From: Bacillus inaquosorum KCTC 13429
Lineage (GTDB): Bacteria; Bacillota; Bacilli; Bacillales; Bacillaceae
DNA: 64,000 nt
Direction of reading: 5' to 3'
NCBI RefSeq assembly: GCF_000332645.1
Contig: NZ_AMXN01000004.1
Location: 186,001 to 250,000 of the forward strand
Position numbers and translations under genes: made by a program. Of the stretch, positions 53,542 to 62,587 are shown piece by piece; within the stretch, counting starts at the first letter, position 1; each line of letters starts with the position of its first letter. The notes below the pieces were generated by a model. The model searched no databases and was not told where the DNA came from. It saw only the letters and a list, made by a program, of their open reading frames with translations.

Positions 53542-53871
53542 TTGAAAGGGATGCTTTTAGTTGTACAGCTTGGATTTTCTTTCATGGTTTTTCTGTTTTT
53601 AACCGCTGTCAATTGGTATCAAGGAAGCGAGCTTGTTTCAGATCGATTTGATTGGAACTATACCGCTACATTTTCAAAACTCCTAAATGGAATTGATACC
53701 ATCACCAGCCCCAAGCAAATTTCGCAGCTCGATTTTTTTATCTACTCTGCTAAACATTATCCAGTTATGAGTGCGTTAATGATCTTCTCATTTTTATATG
53801 TTTTGGCCGCGCTTTTTTTACTCATATATTCAGTCAAATTCAATAAGCAAGAGATTCACCTAGATTGCTGA
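53542..53871 (+). CDS. yjdJ: DUF4306 membrane protein YjdJ
   Basis: A 109-residue protein with two membrane segments: near the N-terminus (GMLLVVQLGFSFMVFLFLTA) and at the end (MSALMIFSFLYVLAALFLLI), enclosing an outer loop WYQGSELVSDRFDWNYTA. This is the DUF4306 layout. The TTG at 53542 has GGAGG at nine bases, better than an ATG at 53524, which overlaps that site. The function is unknown. The symbol fits the gene order next to ctaO. Confidence 0.72.
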   Translation: MKGMLLVVQLGFSFMVFLFLTAVNWYQGSELVSDRFDWNYTATFSKLLNGIDTITSPKQISQLDFFIYSAKHYPVMSALMIFSFLYVLAALFLLIYSVKFNKQEIHLDC

Positions 53872-54065
53872 CCCGGATCTTCTTATAAACAAGTGCCATT
53901 TTCAATCACCTTGATTAATTACTCGTTGTAAATCATTAGTTCTTTTTTAGACGATGTTCCTGAAGTTCAATGGATACGCACAGGCAATTATTCAAGCGCC
54001 AGATGGAAACGTATTTGTTGTTGTATGAAAATAAACAAAATATTACGGAATCTTTTTCTCAGAAA

Positions 54066-54102
54066 TAAAAAAAGCCTCTCCCTTTAAGAAAGGCATTTTT
54101 TA
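54066..54102 (+). terminator. Terminator-like hairpin upstream of the DUF4177-like ORF
   Basis: AAAAAAAGCCT / AGGCATTTTTT around a TCTCCCTTTAAGAA loop. It may end yjdJ transcripts. The stretch 53872-54178 otherwise holds a gene remnant-like frame at 53954-54028 and nothing else I can support. Confidence 0.65.
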
Positions 54103-54178
54103 TTACGGTTCAATTTTTACCTGATTTTTGTAACTCCCTTCTTATTCTTACGTATACCTTAAGAGGAGGTATCAAACG

Positions 54179-54373
54179 ATGAAAGAATATGAATTCGTAA
54201 GAGTTGAACTGAGCACTATGAGAAGAAGGCCTAAAGAAGACTACCAGCAAATCATCCATGACTATGCGAAAAGTGGCTGGACATTCGTTCAGATTTTCGC
54301 TCCTAGTATCGATGGGTATGGAGCAGCTGCTTATTTTGAAATCATATTTGAAAGAGATGCGGAAAAAGCTTAG
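54179..54373 (+). CDS. Small DUF4177-like protein
   Basis: A 64-residue protein resembling DUF4177: [20 protein letters not shown], then [20 protein letters not shown] and a strand pair ending [13 protein letters not shown]. The fold is a small alpha-beta unit. AAGAGGAGG stands eight bases before the ATG, so translation is likely. Function unknown. A short hairpin overlaps its stop (AAAAAGCTTAG…CTAAGCTTTTTT, 54361-54393) and ends the transcript. Confidence 0.7.
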   Translation: MKEYEFVRVELSTMRRRPKEDYQQIIHDYAKSGWTFVQIFAPSIDGYGAAAYFEIIFERDAEKA

Positions 54374-54403
54374 TCTAGGTGTCTAAGCTTTTTTGTTTAC
54401 TCT

Positions 54404-54886
54404 CTATACAATTTCTGCAAATGTTGCATCGCATGCTTTGGCTAAATCTTGTGGCGCTACCTTTAGCTGCATACCGATTTTCCCTGCACTGACAATGATA
54501 AAATCAAGTGTTTCAGCTGCTTCATCAATATAAGTCGGGAACAATTTTTTCATGCCGATTGGTGAGCAGCCGCCACGAAGATAGCCAGTTACCTCTAATA
54601 GTTCCTTCATTGCAATCATTTCTATTTTCTTTTCTCCTACTACTTTTGCTGCCTTTTTTACATCTAATTCCTCTGCAACGGGTACAACAAACACGTAATA
54701 ATGATTTGTTCCTGCTGTTGCCACCAATGTTTTATATACATACTGCAAAGGGTAACCAATTTTTTCCGAAACAGAGATGCCATCTAGCGGCTGGCCGCCT
54801 TCTGTTTTGTAGCCTAATAACTCATAGGAGATGTTCTGCTGTTCTATCAAACGAACCGCATTTGTTTTTGTCATTTTTTTCGCCAT
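54404..54886 (-). CDS. yjdI: Cys-tRNA(Pro) deacylase-like protein YjdI
   Basis: A 160-residue YbaK/EbsC-type editing domain that removes wrongly attached cysteine from tRNA-Pro. The core runs [37 protein letters not shown] with the key Lys, and the substrate pocket loop [21 protein letters not shown]. The ATG at 54886 follows GGGGGAAAAGG. It stands alone, facing the DUF4177-like ORF. Confidence 0.93.
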   Translation of the reverse strand: MAKKMTKTNAVRLIEQQNISYELLGYKTEGGQPLDGISVSEKIGYPLQYVYKTLVATAGTNHYYVFVVPVAEELDVKKAAKVVGEKKIEMIAMKELLEVTGYLRGGCSPIGMKKLFPTYIDEAAETLDFIIVSAGKIGMQLKVAPQDLAKACDATFAEIV

Positions 54887-55152
54887 CCTTTTCCCCCACG
54901 ATCGAATGTATGTATGTCTTCTTAATTGCAGTTAATAAGTAAATTCTATCATCAGAGTCAGCCATATTCTACTGACCTGCATTGTCAAAACACCGCCTCC
55001 GCAGCAAATAAAAACGTGCAAAAAAAGACATTAAGCCAATTAAAGGATCCCACTCCTTAAGTTCCATTCTTAGTCAACTTGAAACAAAACAGGAATTAAC
55101 GACATACACACACATACAATTTGTATGAATGTAAAACTAAGGAGTGGTTGCT

Positions 55153-55548
55153 TTGTATCATTACTTTTATGGTCCTGCGTTAATTCCTTACTTTACACAT
55201 ACTCCTAACACTCAAAGAAATCCAGACTTTTCAGAAAGACAGCGAAGAAGAGAAATCACATTGAATGTTGATGGCTTTATTCCGCCATCTTCCTCTGAGG
55301 ATCTCGGAGACGGTTTTTATTCTTACGCATGGACTGGCCAACAGGTAATAGATCCCGGTGAATACCTTGTTTGTTATCTTGAAGGAAGGGATATAAAAGT
55401 CGTGAATGGCGGGTTTGCTCCACGCGATTATGCTCCATTGTATGCAATAGCAAGCTATCCGCGGAGAAGAAACCAATGGGTCATTACGCTTCATAATCCT
55501 GTTCAAACCCAAAGAGCCATATCGCTTTATCTGATTGCAAAAAGGTAA
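55153..55548 (+). CDS. yjdH: Conserved hypothetical protein YjdH
   Basis: A 131- to 134-residue soluble protein. The TTG at 55153 ([14 protein letters not shown]) has AAGGAG at eight bases; GTG at 55144 overlaps that site. The middle is [20 protein letters not shown], then [21 protein letters not shown] and [19 protein letters not shown], beta-rich throughout. I know no function. The symbol comes from its size and place between yjdI and yjdG. A strong terminator follows. Confidence 0.72.
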   Translation: MYHYFYGPALIPYFTHTPNTQRNPDFSERQRRREITLNVDGFIPPSSSEDLGDGFYSYAWTGQQVIDPGEYLVCYLEGRDIKVVNGGFAPRDYAPLYAIASYPRRRNQWVITLHNPVQTQRAISLYLIAKR

Positions 55549-55572
55549 CACAAAATGTTTCAGCAGAAACAG

Positions 55573-55620
55573 AAAAACGGGTAGGAACGCTTTATTACCA
55601 AGCGTTTTCCTACCCGTTTT
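55573..55620 (+). terminator. Terminator of yjdH
   Basis: Long stem AAAACGGGTAGGAA-CGCTT / AAGCG-TTTTCCTACCCGTTTT around TATTACC. The following 220 bases to yjdG show no gene that I can support. Confidence 0.88.
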
Positions 55621-55842
55621 GAATCTATGATACCGGGCGGTCTCTATACTGTCAAGGCAGTGATTATCTTCTAATACGAGAGGACATTGGTCCCCAAATG
55701 GCATTATCGCACTTTGTCTACGGTTCATTTCAAATACACCACATGCTCTTCACCATTCTCTGGTCCCCAAGAATTTTTGTTTCCGATCAAAATTTTTATA
55801 TATTATCATTATTACCAGTAAAAAGAAAAGAGGATTAGACAT

Positions 55843-56349
55843 ATGGTTCTTCTTGAAACGAATCGGTTACGATTAAAAACGATTGATATCCCCCTTCTTG
55901 ACGCTGCATCTAAACGAGATCATCAGGCCATTAAAGACCTAGGTTATGAAACAAATGGTGAATGGCCAAATACTGATTTTTTTGAAGCCATCCCTTATTT
56001 CCGTAAGAAATTAGTTGAAAACAATGGAACAAAAGGATTTGATTCATGGATTATTTTAAAGAAGGACAATAATGAAATTGTTGGAGGAACCGGATTTTTA
56101 GGTGACCCGGATTCGAATGGTATGGTCGAAATCGGTTTTGCAACAAATAAAAGCCATCGCCGCAAAGGTTACTGTGTTGAGGCTGCCCAAAAAATCATAA
56201 ACTGGGCCTTAAGCCAAGATACAGTGAACCATATCACAGCAAGATGCGAACATAACAATTTTGGTTCACAACTTATTTTAGAGAAGTTAGGGTTTAAATT
56301 GGAGCATAAATCAGAAGACTTTATGCATTGGAGATACGTTACAATGTAA
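55843..56349 (+). CDS. yjdG: GNAT acetyltransferase YjdG
   Basis: A 168-residue N-acetyltransferase of the RimJ/RimL type. The acetyl-CoA loop is NKSHRRKGYCVEAAQKIINW, and the C-terminal part reads ITARCEHNNFGSQLILEKLGF, the usual Asn-containing motif. Its acceptor is unknown. Codon use and A+T content are somewhat higher than in neighbouring genes, so it may have come by transfer. The ATG has only a weak AAGAGG site upstream. A terminator follows. Confidence 0.85.
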   Translation: MVLLETNRLRLKTIDIPLLDAASKRDHQAIKDLGYETNGEWPNTDFFEAIPYFRKKLVENNGTKGFDSWIILKKDNNEIVGGTGFLGDPDSNGMVEIGFATNKSHRRKGYCVEAAQKIINWALSQDTVNHITARCEHNNFGSQLILEKLGFKLEHKSEDFMHWRYVTM

Positions 56350-56355
56350 AACAAT

Positions 56356-56388
56356 AAAAAAAGCAGGCTCTATGCCTGCTTTTTTTGA
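56356..56388. terminator. Terminator of yjdG
   Basis: AAAAAAAGCAGGC / GCCTGCTTTTTTT around TCTAT. Confidence 0.88.
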
Positions 56389-56405
56389 AGCACGTGCAAA
56401 GAGAT

Positions 56406-56438
56406 AAAACCCTCCCTCTAAACTGAGAGCGGGTTTTT
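56406..56438 (-). terminator. Terminator of the lipoprotein gene at 56465
   Basis: AAAACCCTCCCTCT / GAGAGCGGGTTTTT, one mismatch region, on the minus strand just after the lipoprotein stop. Confidence 0.7.
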
Positions 56439-56464
56439 CTTCAAACAATATTTGTGCAGTTTCC

Positions 56465-56749
56465 TTACTCGTCTTTTCTATCTTTATCGGTATCTTCAGG
56501 ATCCTCAACTGGATCTTCAGGGTCAGGATCATTATCTTTTTCATCATCTTTATTGATGGTATCATCCTCATCGACACCTGGAACGTTGTTATCGTTAGTA
56601 TCTTGGTTGTTGCCGTTATTATCTTGATTGTTCTCCTCAACATCTGGAGCATTGTTATCATTATCATTATTATCTTGACCAGTATTACAGCCCATTAATA
56701 CAAAACTGGATAGAAACAACGCACTTATAATTTGCAGCCATTTTTTCAT
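56465..56749 (-). CDS. Asp/Asn-rich lipoprotein
   Basis: A 94-residue lipoprotein: MKKWLQIISALFLSSFVLMGC with lipobox LMGC (Cys 21), then a low-complexity tail of Asp, Asn, Glu and Pro (NDNDNNAPDVEENNQDN, DPDPEDPVEDPEDTDKD). The mature part has no fold signal and is very acidic, so it may bind cations or be a surface spacer. The ATG at 56749 follows AAAGGAGG. The longer frame upstream is not used. I do not recognise the gene; in strain 168 yjdF lies at this place. Confidence 0.75.
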   Translation of the reverse strand: MKKWLQIISALFLSSFVLMGCNTGQDNNDNDNNAPDVEENNQDNNGNNQDTNDNNVPGVDEDDTINKDDEKDNDPDPEDPVEDPEDTDKDRKDE

Positions 56750-56926
56750 TTCCATCCTCCTTTCTTCTTTTTTAATCCCTATAAGTTTGTCCAGCATGTG
56801 TAGTTTAATTCGTTGCATTCTTATATATTCTTTTTTGACTTCCATCATTATAATTCCAGCATATCAATTCCTCTTTTGCGAAAACTAAGTATCGAAACAA
56901 AAATTTTGATGGGAAGTGGCTTTAAG

Positions 56927-57145
56927 ATGAATAATGTCCGGTGGATAACCGCCCTTTTAAACGCAAGAAAACAACCCCTTTTATCTGGTAAAAGAAACAG
57001 AGGGATGATGTGGATGTCTCTCTTAGGTTTAGGAGCTAGTATAGCTGCAATTGTTATAAGAAAAAATAACAGCAAAAATGTGTTACAGCCTATTCAAGGT
57101 TTAGTTAGTAATGTTAAACAGAATAATGTAAAACCCCGCACTTAA
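56927..57145 (+). CDS. Small single-span membrane protein
   Basis: A 72-residue basic protein: MNNVRWITALLNARKQPLL, a hydrophobic stretch (MMWMSLLGLGASIAAIVI) and a polar tail (SKNVLQPIQGLVSNVKQNN). It resembles small YtxH/YrzQ-like membrane proteins but I cannot name it. A GGGAAG site lies about ten bases before the ATG at 56927. Divergent from the lipoprotein gene, with about 180 bases between the starts. A weak terminator-like hairpin follows at 57269-57300; the rest of 57146-57380 holds nothing I can support. Confidence 0.55.
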   Translation: MNNVRWITALLNARKQPLLSGKRNRGMMWMSLLGLGASIAAIVIRKNNSKNVLQPIQGLVSNVKQNNVKPRT

Positions 57146-57380
57146 AGAACGTCAGGCTTTGAATCGTGAATGTGGGTAAGGGACCAATAGTTCCTTCCAC
57201 AGCATGCGTATAGTCTTCTTTTTATCAAAGGGACTAAAGTGAAGGAATCAGATAACTCCTTTTTTAATCAAAAAAACCCTCTAATCTAAGAAGGTTTTTT
57301 CCATATTCAGCAACACTTTGATCCGCTACATAAAACAGTCTGGCCCAGCATGAATTGGCGTACTTGCTTCCTTTATCGTT

Positions 57381-58328
57381 TCATAGATGAGAGACGATAC
57401 ACTCTGCCTGCCCCTCCAGTTTAAATTGTCCAAAACCGAAAGGCAGCAACATATGATCTCCTTTTTTGAAGGTATTGACATACTCACCGGATATCATACG
57501 GCCTTCCCCTTCAATAACACTGACAAGAAGGAATGGTTTTTGCTGCTTTAATCTTGCTGATCCTGATAAACTCCACTTCTTCACTGAAAAGTAAGCGCAT
57601 TCAATCAATGTGGCTATATGCAAATCATCTGTTTGTTCATATTGAACAGTTTGACGATCTGGAATGGATGGAACCGCTATGACTTCTATGCTCTTTTCCA
57701 GGTGAAGCTCGCGCATATTGCCTTCTGGATCTTTTCGCTCATAATCATATAATCTATAGGTTGTATCTGAATTCTGCTGCGTCTCTAAAACGAGAATGCC
57801 TTTTCCAATTGCATGGACGGTACCGCTTGGCACATAGAAAAAATCCCCCGGCTTTACCTTTACGCGGCGTAAGAGCTCATCCCATTCTCCAAGCTCTATC
57901 ATCGAGATCAGTTCTTCCTTTGTTTTTGCGTAGTGGCCGTAAATGATCTCTGCATCTTTTTCGCAATCAATGATGTACCAGCATTCGGTTTTTCCGAGCT
58001 CCCCGTTTTCACGGGTTTTGGCAAAATCATCATTCGGATGCACCTGAACGGATAAGTCTTGGTCTGCATCTAAAATTTTTGTCAGAAGAGGGAACCGGTC
58101 CCCTTCAAGATATCCGAATAAATGTCTGTGCTGTTCCCATAATTCGCAGAGCGTTAACCCTTTATACATTCCGTTTTGAACAACGCTTTGTCCATTTTTA
58201 TGTGCGGCAAAAGCCCAGCACTCCCCTGTTCGTTCTGACGGAATGTTATAGCCGAAAGCAGCTAAAGCGGTGCCGCCCCAAATCCTCTCTTTGAAAACAG
58301 GCTTGAAAAATAACGGTTCAGTCATCAT
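57381..58328 (-). CDS. manA: Mannose-6-phosphate isomerase ManA
   Basis: Type I zinc isomerase of 315 residues that turns mannose 6-phosphate into fructose 6-phosphate. The zinc ligands lie in QVHPNDDFAKTRENGELGKTECWYI (His-Asn…Glu) and in FYVPSGTVHAIGKGILVLE. The gene follows manP with about 15 bases between, so uptake and first metabolic step are coupled. ATG at 58328; the one-codon-later Met gives no practical difference. Confidence 0.95.
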   Translation of the reverse strand: MMTEPLFFKPVFKERIWGGTALAAFGYNIPSERTGECWAFAAHKNGQSVVQNGMYKGLTLCELWEQHRHLFGYLEGDRFPLLTKILDADQDLSVQVHPNDDFAKTRENGELGKTECWYIIDCEKDAEIIYGHYAKTKEELISMIELGEWDELLRRVKVKPGDFFYVPSGTVHAIGKGILVLETQQNSDTTYRLYDYERKDPEGNMRELHLEKSIEVIAVPSIPDRQTVQYEQTDDLHIATLIECAYFSVKKWSLSGSARLKQQKPFLLVSVIEGEGRMISGEYVNTFKKGDHMLLPFGFGQFKLEGQAECIVSHL

Positions 58329-58343
58329 AAAAATTCCCCCGCA

Positions 58344-60284
58344 TTATACGATTTCATCCAGCAGCTTGTATGCTTCTTCTGTTGTTTGTACGGAGAGCAG
58401 TTGCTTTCTATAGCTGTCATCCATTAGTTTTCGAGATAACATCTGCAATATTTTCAGATGCTGGTTCCCTCCGCTCTCTTTCGGTACAGCAATCATAAAG
58501 ATTAATTTTGCATCTGATCCATCCAGGCTGTTCCAGTCAACGCCTGACCGTTTGATCCCAAAGGCAACACTCGGCTTCCTGACGGCCTCAGACTTCCCGT
58601 GCGGAATCGCGATATTCATGCCAATCGCCGTTGTTCCCTGTTGTTCACGATTCAAAATGGCTTGTTTAAACCCGCTCTCTGAATGCAGCACACCTCTGTC
58701 GGACAATGTTTGAATCATTTCATCAATAATGTCATCCCTGGTTTCCCCGGATAAATGTGGTTCAATCAGCTCTGGGCTGATAATGTCTGTCAGTTTTTTG
58801 ATTTCCGTCATTTCGGCTTCTTGAGTTGGCTGCGGTATTTCTTTTGCTGCAGCAGCTTCACTTGGCGGTGCAGTTTCACTGAGCACAGGGGACGCCTCCG
58901 TTATATCCTTTTTTAGTAGATTGACGAACAGAGCAGTGACAAGAGATCCCGCCAATACAGCAATAAAAAACATCAATACATGATCAACTGCACCGAGCAC
59001 TGCAACGATAGGTCCGCCGTGCGCCACTCTGTCTCCCACATTTCCAATCATCGCTATCACAGAACCCGTCATAGAACCTGCCATAATACTGGGAATGACT
59101 CGAAGAGGATCCTGCGCCGCGAATGGAATAGCTCCTTCAGTGATACCGAAGAGTCCCATAGTAAATGCCGCTTTCCCCATTTCTCTTTGCGACGCCTCAA
59201 ATTTTCTTTTTCCAAAAAACGTTGCAATTCCGAGACCAATCGGCGGTATACAAATGGAAACGGCAATTGGCCCCATAATTTCATAATTTCCTTCTCCAAT
59301 CATTGCCGATCCAAACAGAAATGCCACCTTGTTTACGGGACCGCCCATATCAAATGAGATCATCGCGCCTAAAATCAATGCCAGAAGGATTGAGCTCGAC
59401 CCTTTCATCCCAGCCAGCCAAACCGTTAAAGATGTGAAAATTTGAGCTACAGGTGCGCCGATCAAAAATACAAACGCTAAACCTACAATCAATGATGCAA
59501 ACACCGGAATAATAATAATCGGCATAATCGGCTGGATTGCTTTTGGAACTTTTAATTTTTTGATCCCAAGTGCCGCGTATCCAGCCAAAAATCCGGCAAT
59601 GATTCCGCCGAGGAAACCGGCGCCGCTTGCACTGTCGTAAAAACTTCCAGTCGCTGCAATAAATCCGCCTATCATCCCTGGCACAAGCCCCGGCTTATCA
59701 GCGATGCTATATGCGATATATCCGGCTAATATCGGGATCATGAATGAAAATGAAGCACTTCCGATCTGTTCAATCGTTTTCCAAAAAGAATCATCCGGAA
59801 TGACTAAGCCTTTAGGTGTTTTCTCGCCCCCAAGCGTTAATGCAACCGCTATCAATAATCCGCCGACGACAATGAAAGGAACCATAAACGAAACGCCGTT
59901 CATTAAATGACGGTAAATCGGATTTTGTTTCTTCTCCTGTTGATGGCTTGATTCCGATTTAGAAGCGGAATGATAGACCGCTATGTCCCCGCTAAGTGCC
60001 TTTTGAATCAATTCTTCCGGTTTACGAATACCGTCCTGAACCCCGACAGACATCAGTTTTTTGCCGATAAAACGGTCTTTGTTTACCGAGCGGTCTGCCG
60101 CAATAATGATCACGTCCGCTTCCCGAATCTCCTCTTCGGTTAGCTCATTTTCTACCCCGATTCCGCCCTGGGTCTCAACCTTGATGCTAACGCCTAATCT
60201 GTCAGCAGCTTTTTGCAGATTTTCTGCTGCCATATACGTATGGGCAATTCCGTTCGGACAAGATGTAATCGCTAACAGTTTCAT
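58344..60284 (-). CDS. manP: Mannose-specific PTS EIIBCA component ManP
   Basis: Mannose transporter and phosphotransferase of 646 residues. Domain order: EIIB (1-100) with the phosphorylated Cys in TSCPNGIAHTYMAAENL, EIIC (about 125-470) with eight or more membrane segments, an Ala/Pro/Glu linker, and EIIA (about 500-646) with the phosphorylated His in MNIAIPHGKSEA. Fructose-family PTS. AAAGGAGG stands before the ATG. The promoter lies in the gap to manR and needs phosphorylated-state control by ManR. Confidence 0.95.
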   Translation of the reverse strand: MKLLAITSCPNGIAHTYMAAENLQKAADRLGVSIKVETQGGIGVENELTEEEIREADVIIIAADRSVNKDRFIGKKLMSVGVQDGIRKPEELIQKALSGDIAVYHSASKSESSHQQEKKQNPIYRHLMNGVSFMVPFIVVGGLLIAVALTLGGEKTPKGLVIPDDSFWKTIEQIGSASFSFMIPILAGYIAYSIADKPGLVPGMIGGFIAATGSFYDSASGAGFLGGIIAGFLAGYAALGIKKLKVPKAIQPIMPIIIIPVFASLIVGLAFVFLIGAPVAQIFTSLTVWLAGMKGSSSILLALILGAMISFDMGGPVNKVAFLFGSAMIGEGNYEIMGPIAVSICIPPIGLGIATFFGKRKFEASQREMGKAAFTMGLFGITEGAIPFAAQDPLRVIPSIMAGSMTGSVIAMIGNVGDRVAHGGPIVAVLGAVDHVLMFFIAVLAGSLVTALFVNLLKKDITEASPVLSETAPPSEAAAAKEIPQPTQEAEMTEIKKLTDIISPELIEPHLSGETRDDIIDEMIQTLSDRGVLHSESGFKQAILNREQQGTTAIGMNIAIPHGKSEAVRKPSVAFGIKRSGVDWNSLDGSDAKLIFMIAVPKESGGNQHLKILQMLSRKLMDDSYRKQLLSVQTTEEAYKLLDEIV

Positions 60285-60365
60285 ACGAAACCTCCTTTAA
60301 GGTGTGAATAACAAGATCTTGTCTCAACTGTATACCGAAATTATGCCGTTAAAATCGCTTTTTTT

Positions 60366-60391
60366 ACCATAAGTTCCGGAAATAACGGCAT
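60366..60391. promoter_or_regulatory. Candidate ManR site upstream of manP
   Basis: The plus strand reads TTACCATAAGTTCCGGAAAT and on to AACGG. A similar block lies upstream of manR (62500-62524): TACC-RW-AAG-Y-TTCCGGAAA. Two sites in front of two genes of one regulon suggest the ManR target. Confidence 0.6.
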
Positions 60392-60402
60392 TTTTCCCTT
60401 AA

Positions 60403-60436
60403 ACAAAAAAAGCAAGGAATGAATCCCTGCTTTTAA
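60403..60436 (-). terminator. Terminator of manR
   Basis: AAAAGCAGGGA / TCCTTGCTTTTTTT stem around TTCA on the minus strand, overlapping the last codons of manR. Confidence 0.75.
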
Positions 60437-62385
60437 TAATCCAAATAAGATAAAAATGTCATGACGTTTGTTTCTTTCGTCAGCTTCTGCACAAAGGCCG
60501 GCTGCTCACTCAGGTATGAAAGCTCACTAAACAGCTGCTTTGTCATATTTTGATCCTCATGTTTGACAGCCAGCATAAAAACAAGCGATACTTTCTCATT
60601 TCCCCAATCAAGCGGCTCTTTTAATGTGGCAATTGCAATTGCTGATTGTTTAATGTATTTAGCGTTTGCATGAGGAATGGCTATGCCTGCCCCAATGTTT
60701 GTCGCCGCCATTTTTTCCCGCATAACCGCATGAACCGCATATTCCTTTTCAACATAGCCTTTTTCATACAAAGCTGTCGACAGCTGTTCAATTAACTTGT
60801 AGCGGTGCTCTGCCTCTTGCTGTAAAAAAACCAAAAAAGGAGTTGTATTGTTCAGCATCTGAAAAGTTTTTTGTTTTTGGCGGTGCGATTCGTCAAGCTG
60901 ACGTATAAATGCACTCAATTTCTTCTCATCACCAGGCTCCAAAAGCGGTGATACAACAATATGGGGAATCGTTACACGTTCCAGCGCAATGGTGGAAATG
61001 ACAAGATCTATATCCTCATGCTTTTTTGTATAGTCCGCCAAATCAGCTTTAGCGATACAGGCCATTACAGCGATTTGATGACATTTCCGTTCAATTTTTG
61101 TTCGCAGCAATTGTGACATTCCGATGCCCATGTGGCAGACGATGATCGCCTTTTTATGTGTCTCGCTGCTGTGACGCAGCCGTTCAATCGCTGCCTGAAA
61201 ATGCAGAGTCAAATATGCTGCCTCTTCCTCAGGGATATAAAGATCGAACGTTTGATTGATGTCTTCCAGAACGTCAATGACAAGATGAAACAAATAAGGA
61301 TACATCTTTTTAATGTCATTAAGCATAGGGTTTGATACAGAAAGATCATAGCTCAGCCGCTGTAACACTGTATTGAGATGAATGTTCAATCCGTTGATCA
61401 AATCCTGATCGTTATGAAAATCCAGCATTTTCAGCTCTGAAACACGATTGATTAAGTGCCTTACAACCTTGGAAAGTACAACATGTTCAAGGTCATTTGT
61501 CAGTTCTTTCTGTAATGGATAACGAACTTTCCCGCCTAATATATGTAATGTTAAATACACAGCTTCTTCTTCAGGAAAGCGGATGGCAAAAACCGGCTCA
61601 AGCCGTTGTAAGCAAGCAAATGTCCATTGATATTCTTTCTTCTTTTTTACTGCCGCCAATTCTCTTGGAGAAATCGAGATCGGCTGCTTCATTTTGATTC
61701 GGCGGATCATTAACAACGTATGCAGCAGCAAATTCTCAAACGTTTCATCTGTGAAATAGATAGAATGCTTTTTTTGTAATGATTTGATTTCTTTCGTCAC
61801 AAAATCTACTTCATGACTTAAGAACTTACTTTTAATAAATTGGCTAGTAAACTCCGTGTTATCTATCAAATCAGATATTCTTGCCAATGCTTTTCTTTTA
61901 CTTTTTTCGTTCCCTTCAACCTTTAAACCAAGCCGCTGCTTCGAAACCAGCGTGAGGTCATATCGCTTCAGCCACTCCTCTACCGCACACAAATCCTTTT
62001 TAATGGCGGATCGATTCACAAAATGCTGAGCGGCTATTTCTTTTGCGGAAAAAGGCTTTACATTCATTAATAAGTCATAAGCAATTTGGAGCATTCTTTC
62101 TTCATCGGTCCGCTGCCTTGAATGAAAATGTTCAGTATGTAATTGTTGGCTTAGCCAGGCCCTTTCCTGATCTTCTATATGTAAATAGACGCCTAATCCC
62201 GGTTTCCGAATGAGCTGAGCATGAGAATGTTCATTAAGATAATCCTCGATCGCTTTCAAATCATTCCTGATCGTTTTTTCAGAACACTGTACCCGGTCTG
62301 CGAAATCTTGCACAACTAAATAGTCATCAGGCTCAGATAACAACAGATACAAAATCTCTTTTTGTCTTGTATTTATGTATTCCAT
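60433..62385 (-). CDS. manR: Mannose operon activator ManR
   Basis: A PTS-controlled activator of 650 residues. N-terminal helix-turn-helix (YLVVQDFADRVQCSEKTIRNDL) and a second HTH region, then two PRD domains (about 190-300 and 310-410, with LHILGG and LHFQAAIE His positions), an EIIB-like domain with Cys in IVCHMGIGMSQLL and an EIIA-like domain with His in GAGIAIPHANAKYI. Phosphorylation by HPr and ManP sets its activity. ATG at 62385 has AAGGATAG upstream; the longer frame is not used. Confidence 0.94.
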   Translation of the reverse strand: MEYINTRQKEILYLLLSEPDDYLVVQDFADRVQCSEKTIRNDLKAIEDYLNEHSHAQLIRKPGLGVYLHIEDQERAWLSQQLHTEHFHSRQRTDEERMLQIAYDLLMNVKPFSAKEIAAQHFVNRSAIKKDLCAVEEWLKRYDLTLVSKQRLGLKVEGNEKSKRKALARISDLIDNTEFTSQFIKSKFLSHEVDFVTKEIKSLQKKHSIYFTDETFENLLLHTLLMIRRIKMKQPISISPRELAAVKKKKEYQWTFACLQRLEPVFAIRFPEEEAVYLTLHILGGKVRYPLQKELTNDLEHVVLSKVVRHLINRVSELKMLDFHNDQDLINGLNIHLNTVLQRLSYDLSVSNPMLNDIKKMYPYLFHLVIDVLEDINQTFDLYIPEEEAAYLTLHFQAAIERLRHSSETHKKAIIVCHMGIGMSQLLRTKIERKCHQIAVMACIAKADLADYTKKHEDIDLVISTIALERVTIPHIVVSPLLEPGDEKKLSAFIRQLDESHRQKQKTFQMLNNTTPFLVFLQQEAEHRYKLIEQLSTALYEKGYVEKEYAVHAVMREKMAATNIGAGIAIPHANAKYIKQSAIAIATLKEPLDWGNEKVSLVFMLAVKHEDQNMTKQLFSELSYLSEQPAFVQKLTKETNVMTFLSYLDY

Positions 62386-62449
62386 CTGTTTTTCTATCCT
62401 TCCTGTCAGTATCCATTTGAGCAAATTGATAGTATAAGTATACTATATA

Positions 62450-62463
62450 AGAAACCGTTTACA
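62450..62463. promoter_or_regulatory. Candidate CcpA cre site upstream of manR
   Basis: AGAAACCGTTTACA on the plus strand (TGTAAACGGTTTCT on the minus strand) fits the cre consensus. TATACT follows as a -10 candidate toward manR. Catabolite control of manR is known in B. subtilis. Confidence 0.65.
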
Positions 62464-62499
62464 TTATACAGCAGAATCATAGAGCCAAAAGTTTCGTTT

Positions 62500-62524
62500 T
62501 TTACCGAAGCTTCCGGAAAAAAGG
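62500..62524. promoter_or_regulatory. Candidate ManR site upstream of manR
   Basis: TTACCGAAGCTTCCGGAAAA and AAGGG on the plus strand, sharing TACC, AAG, TTCCGGAAA with the site before manP. It lies about 115-140 bases before the manR start and could give autoactivation. Confidence 0.6.
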
Positions 62525-62587
62525 GTTTTTTATGTTTTTGAGTTAACTGTCTTAGTAATCGTGAAAGACACTCTGAAATTTAAAAGA

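Noticed and set aside
55231-55728. A 165-codon minus-strand frame overlapping yjdH, with a stretch that at first looked transposase-like.
   Set aside because: It runs antisense to yjdH and through its strong terminator, has no ribosome site, and no transposase motif or inverted repeats can be seen.
57146-57380. Possible hidden gene or riboswitch in the gap before manA.
   Set aside because: Only a weak hairpin at 57269-57300 is present; no frame with a start signal and no known riboswitch consensus could be seen.
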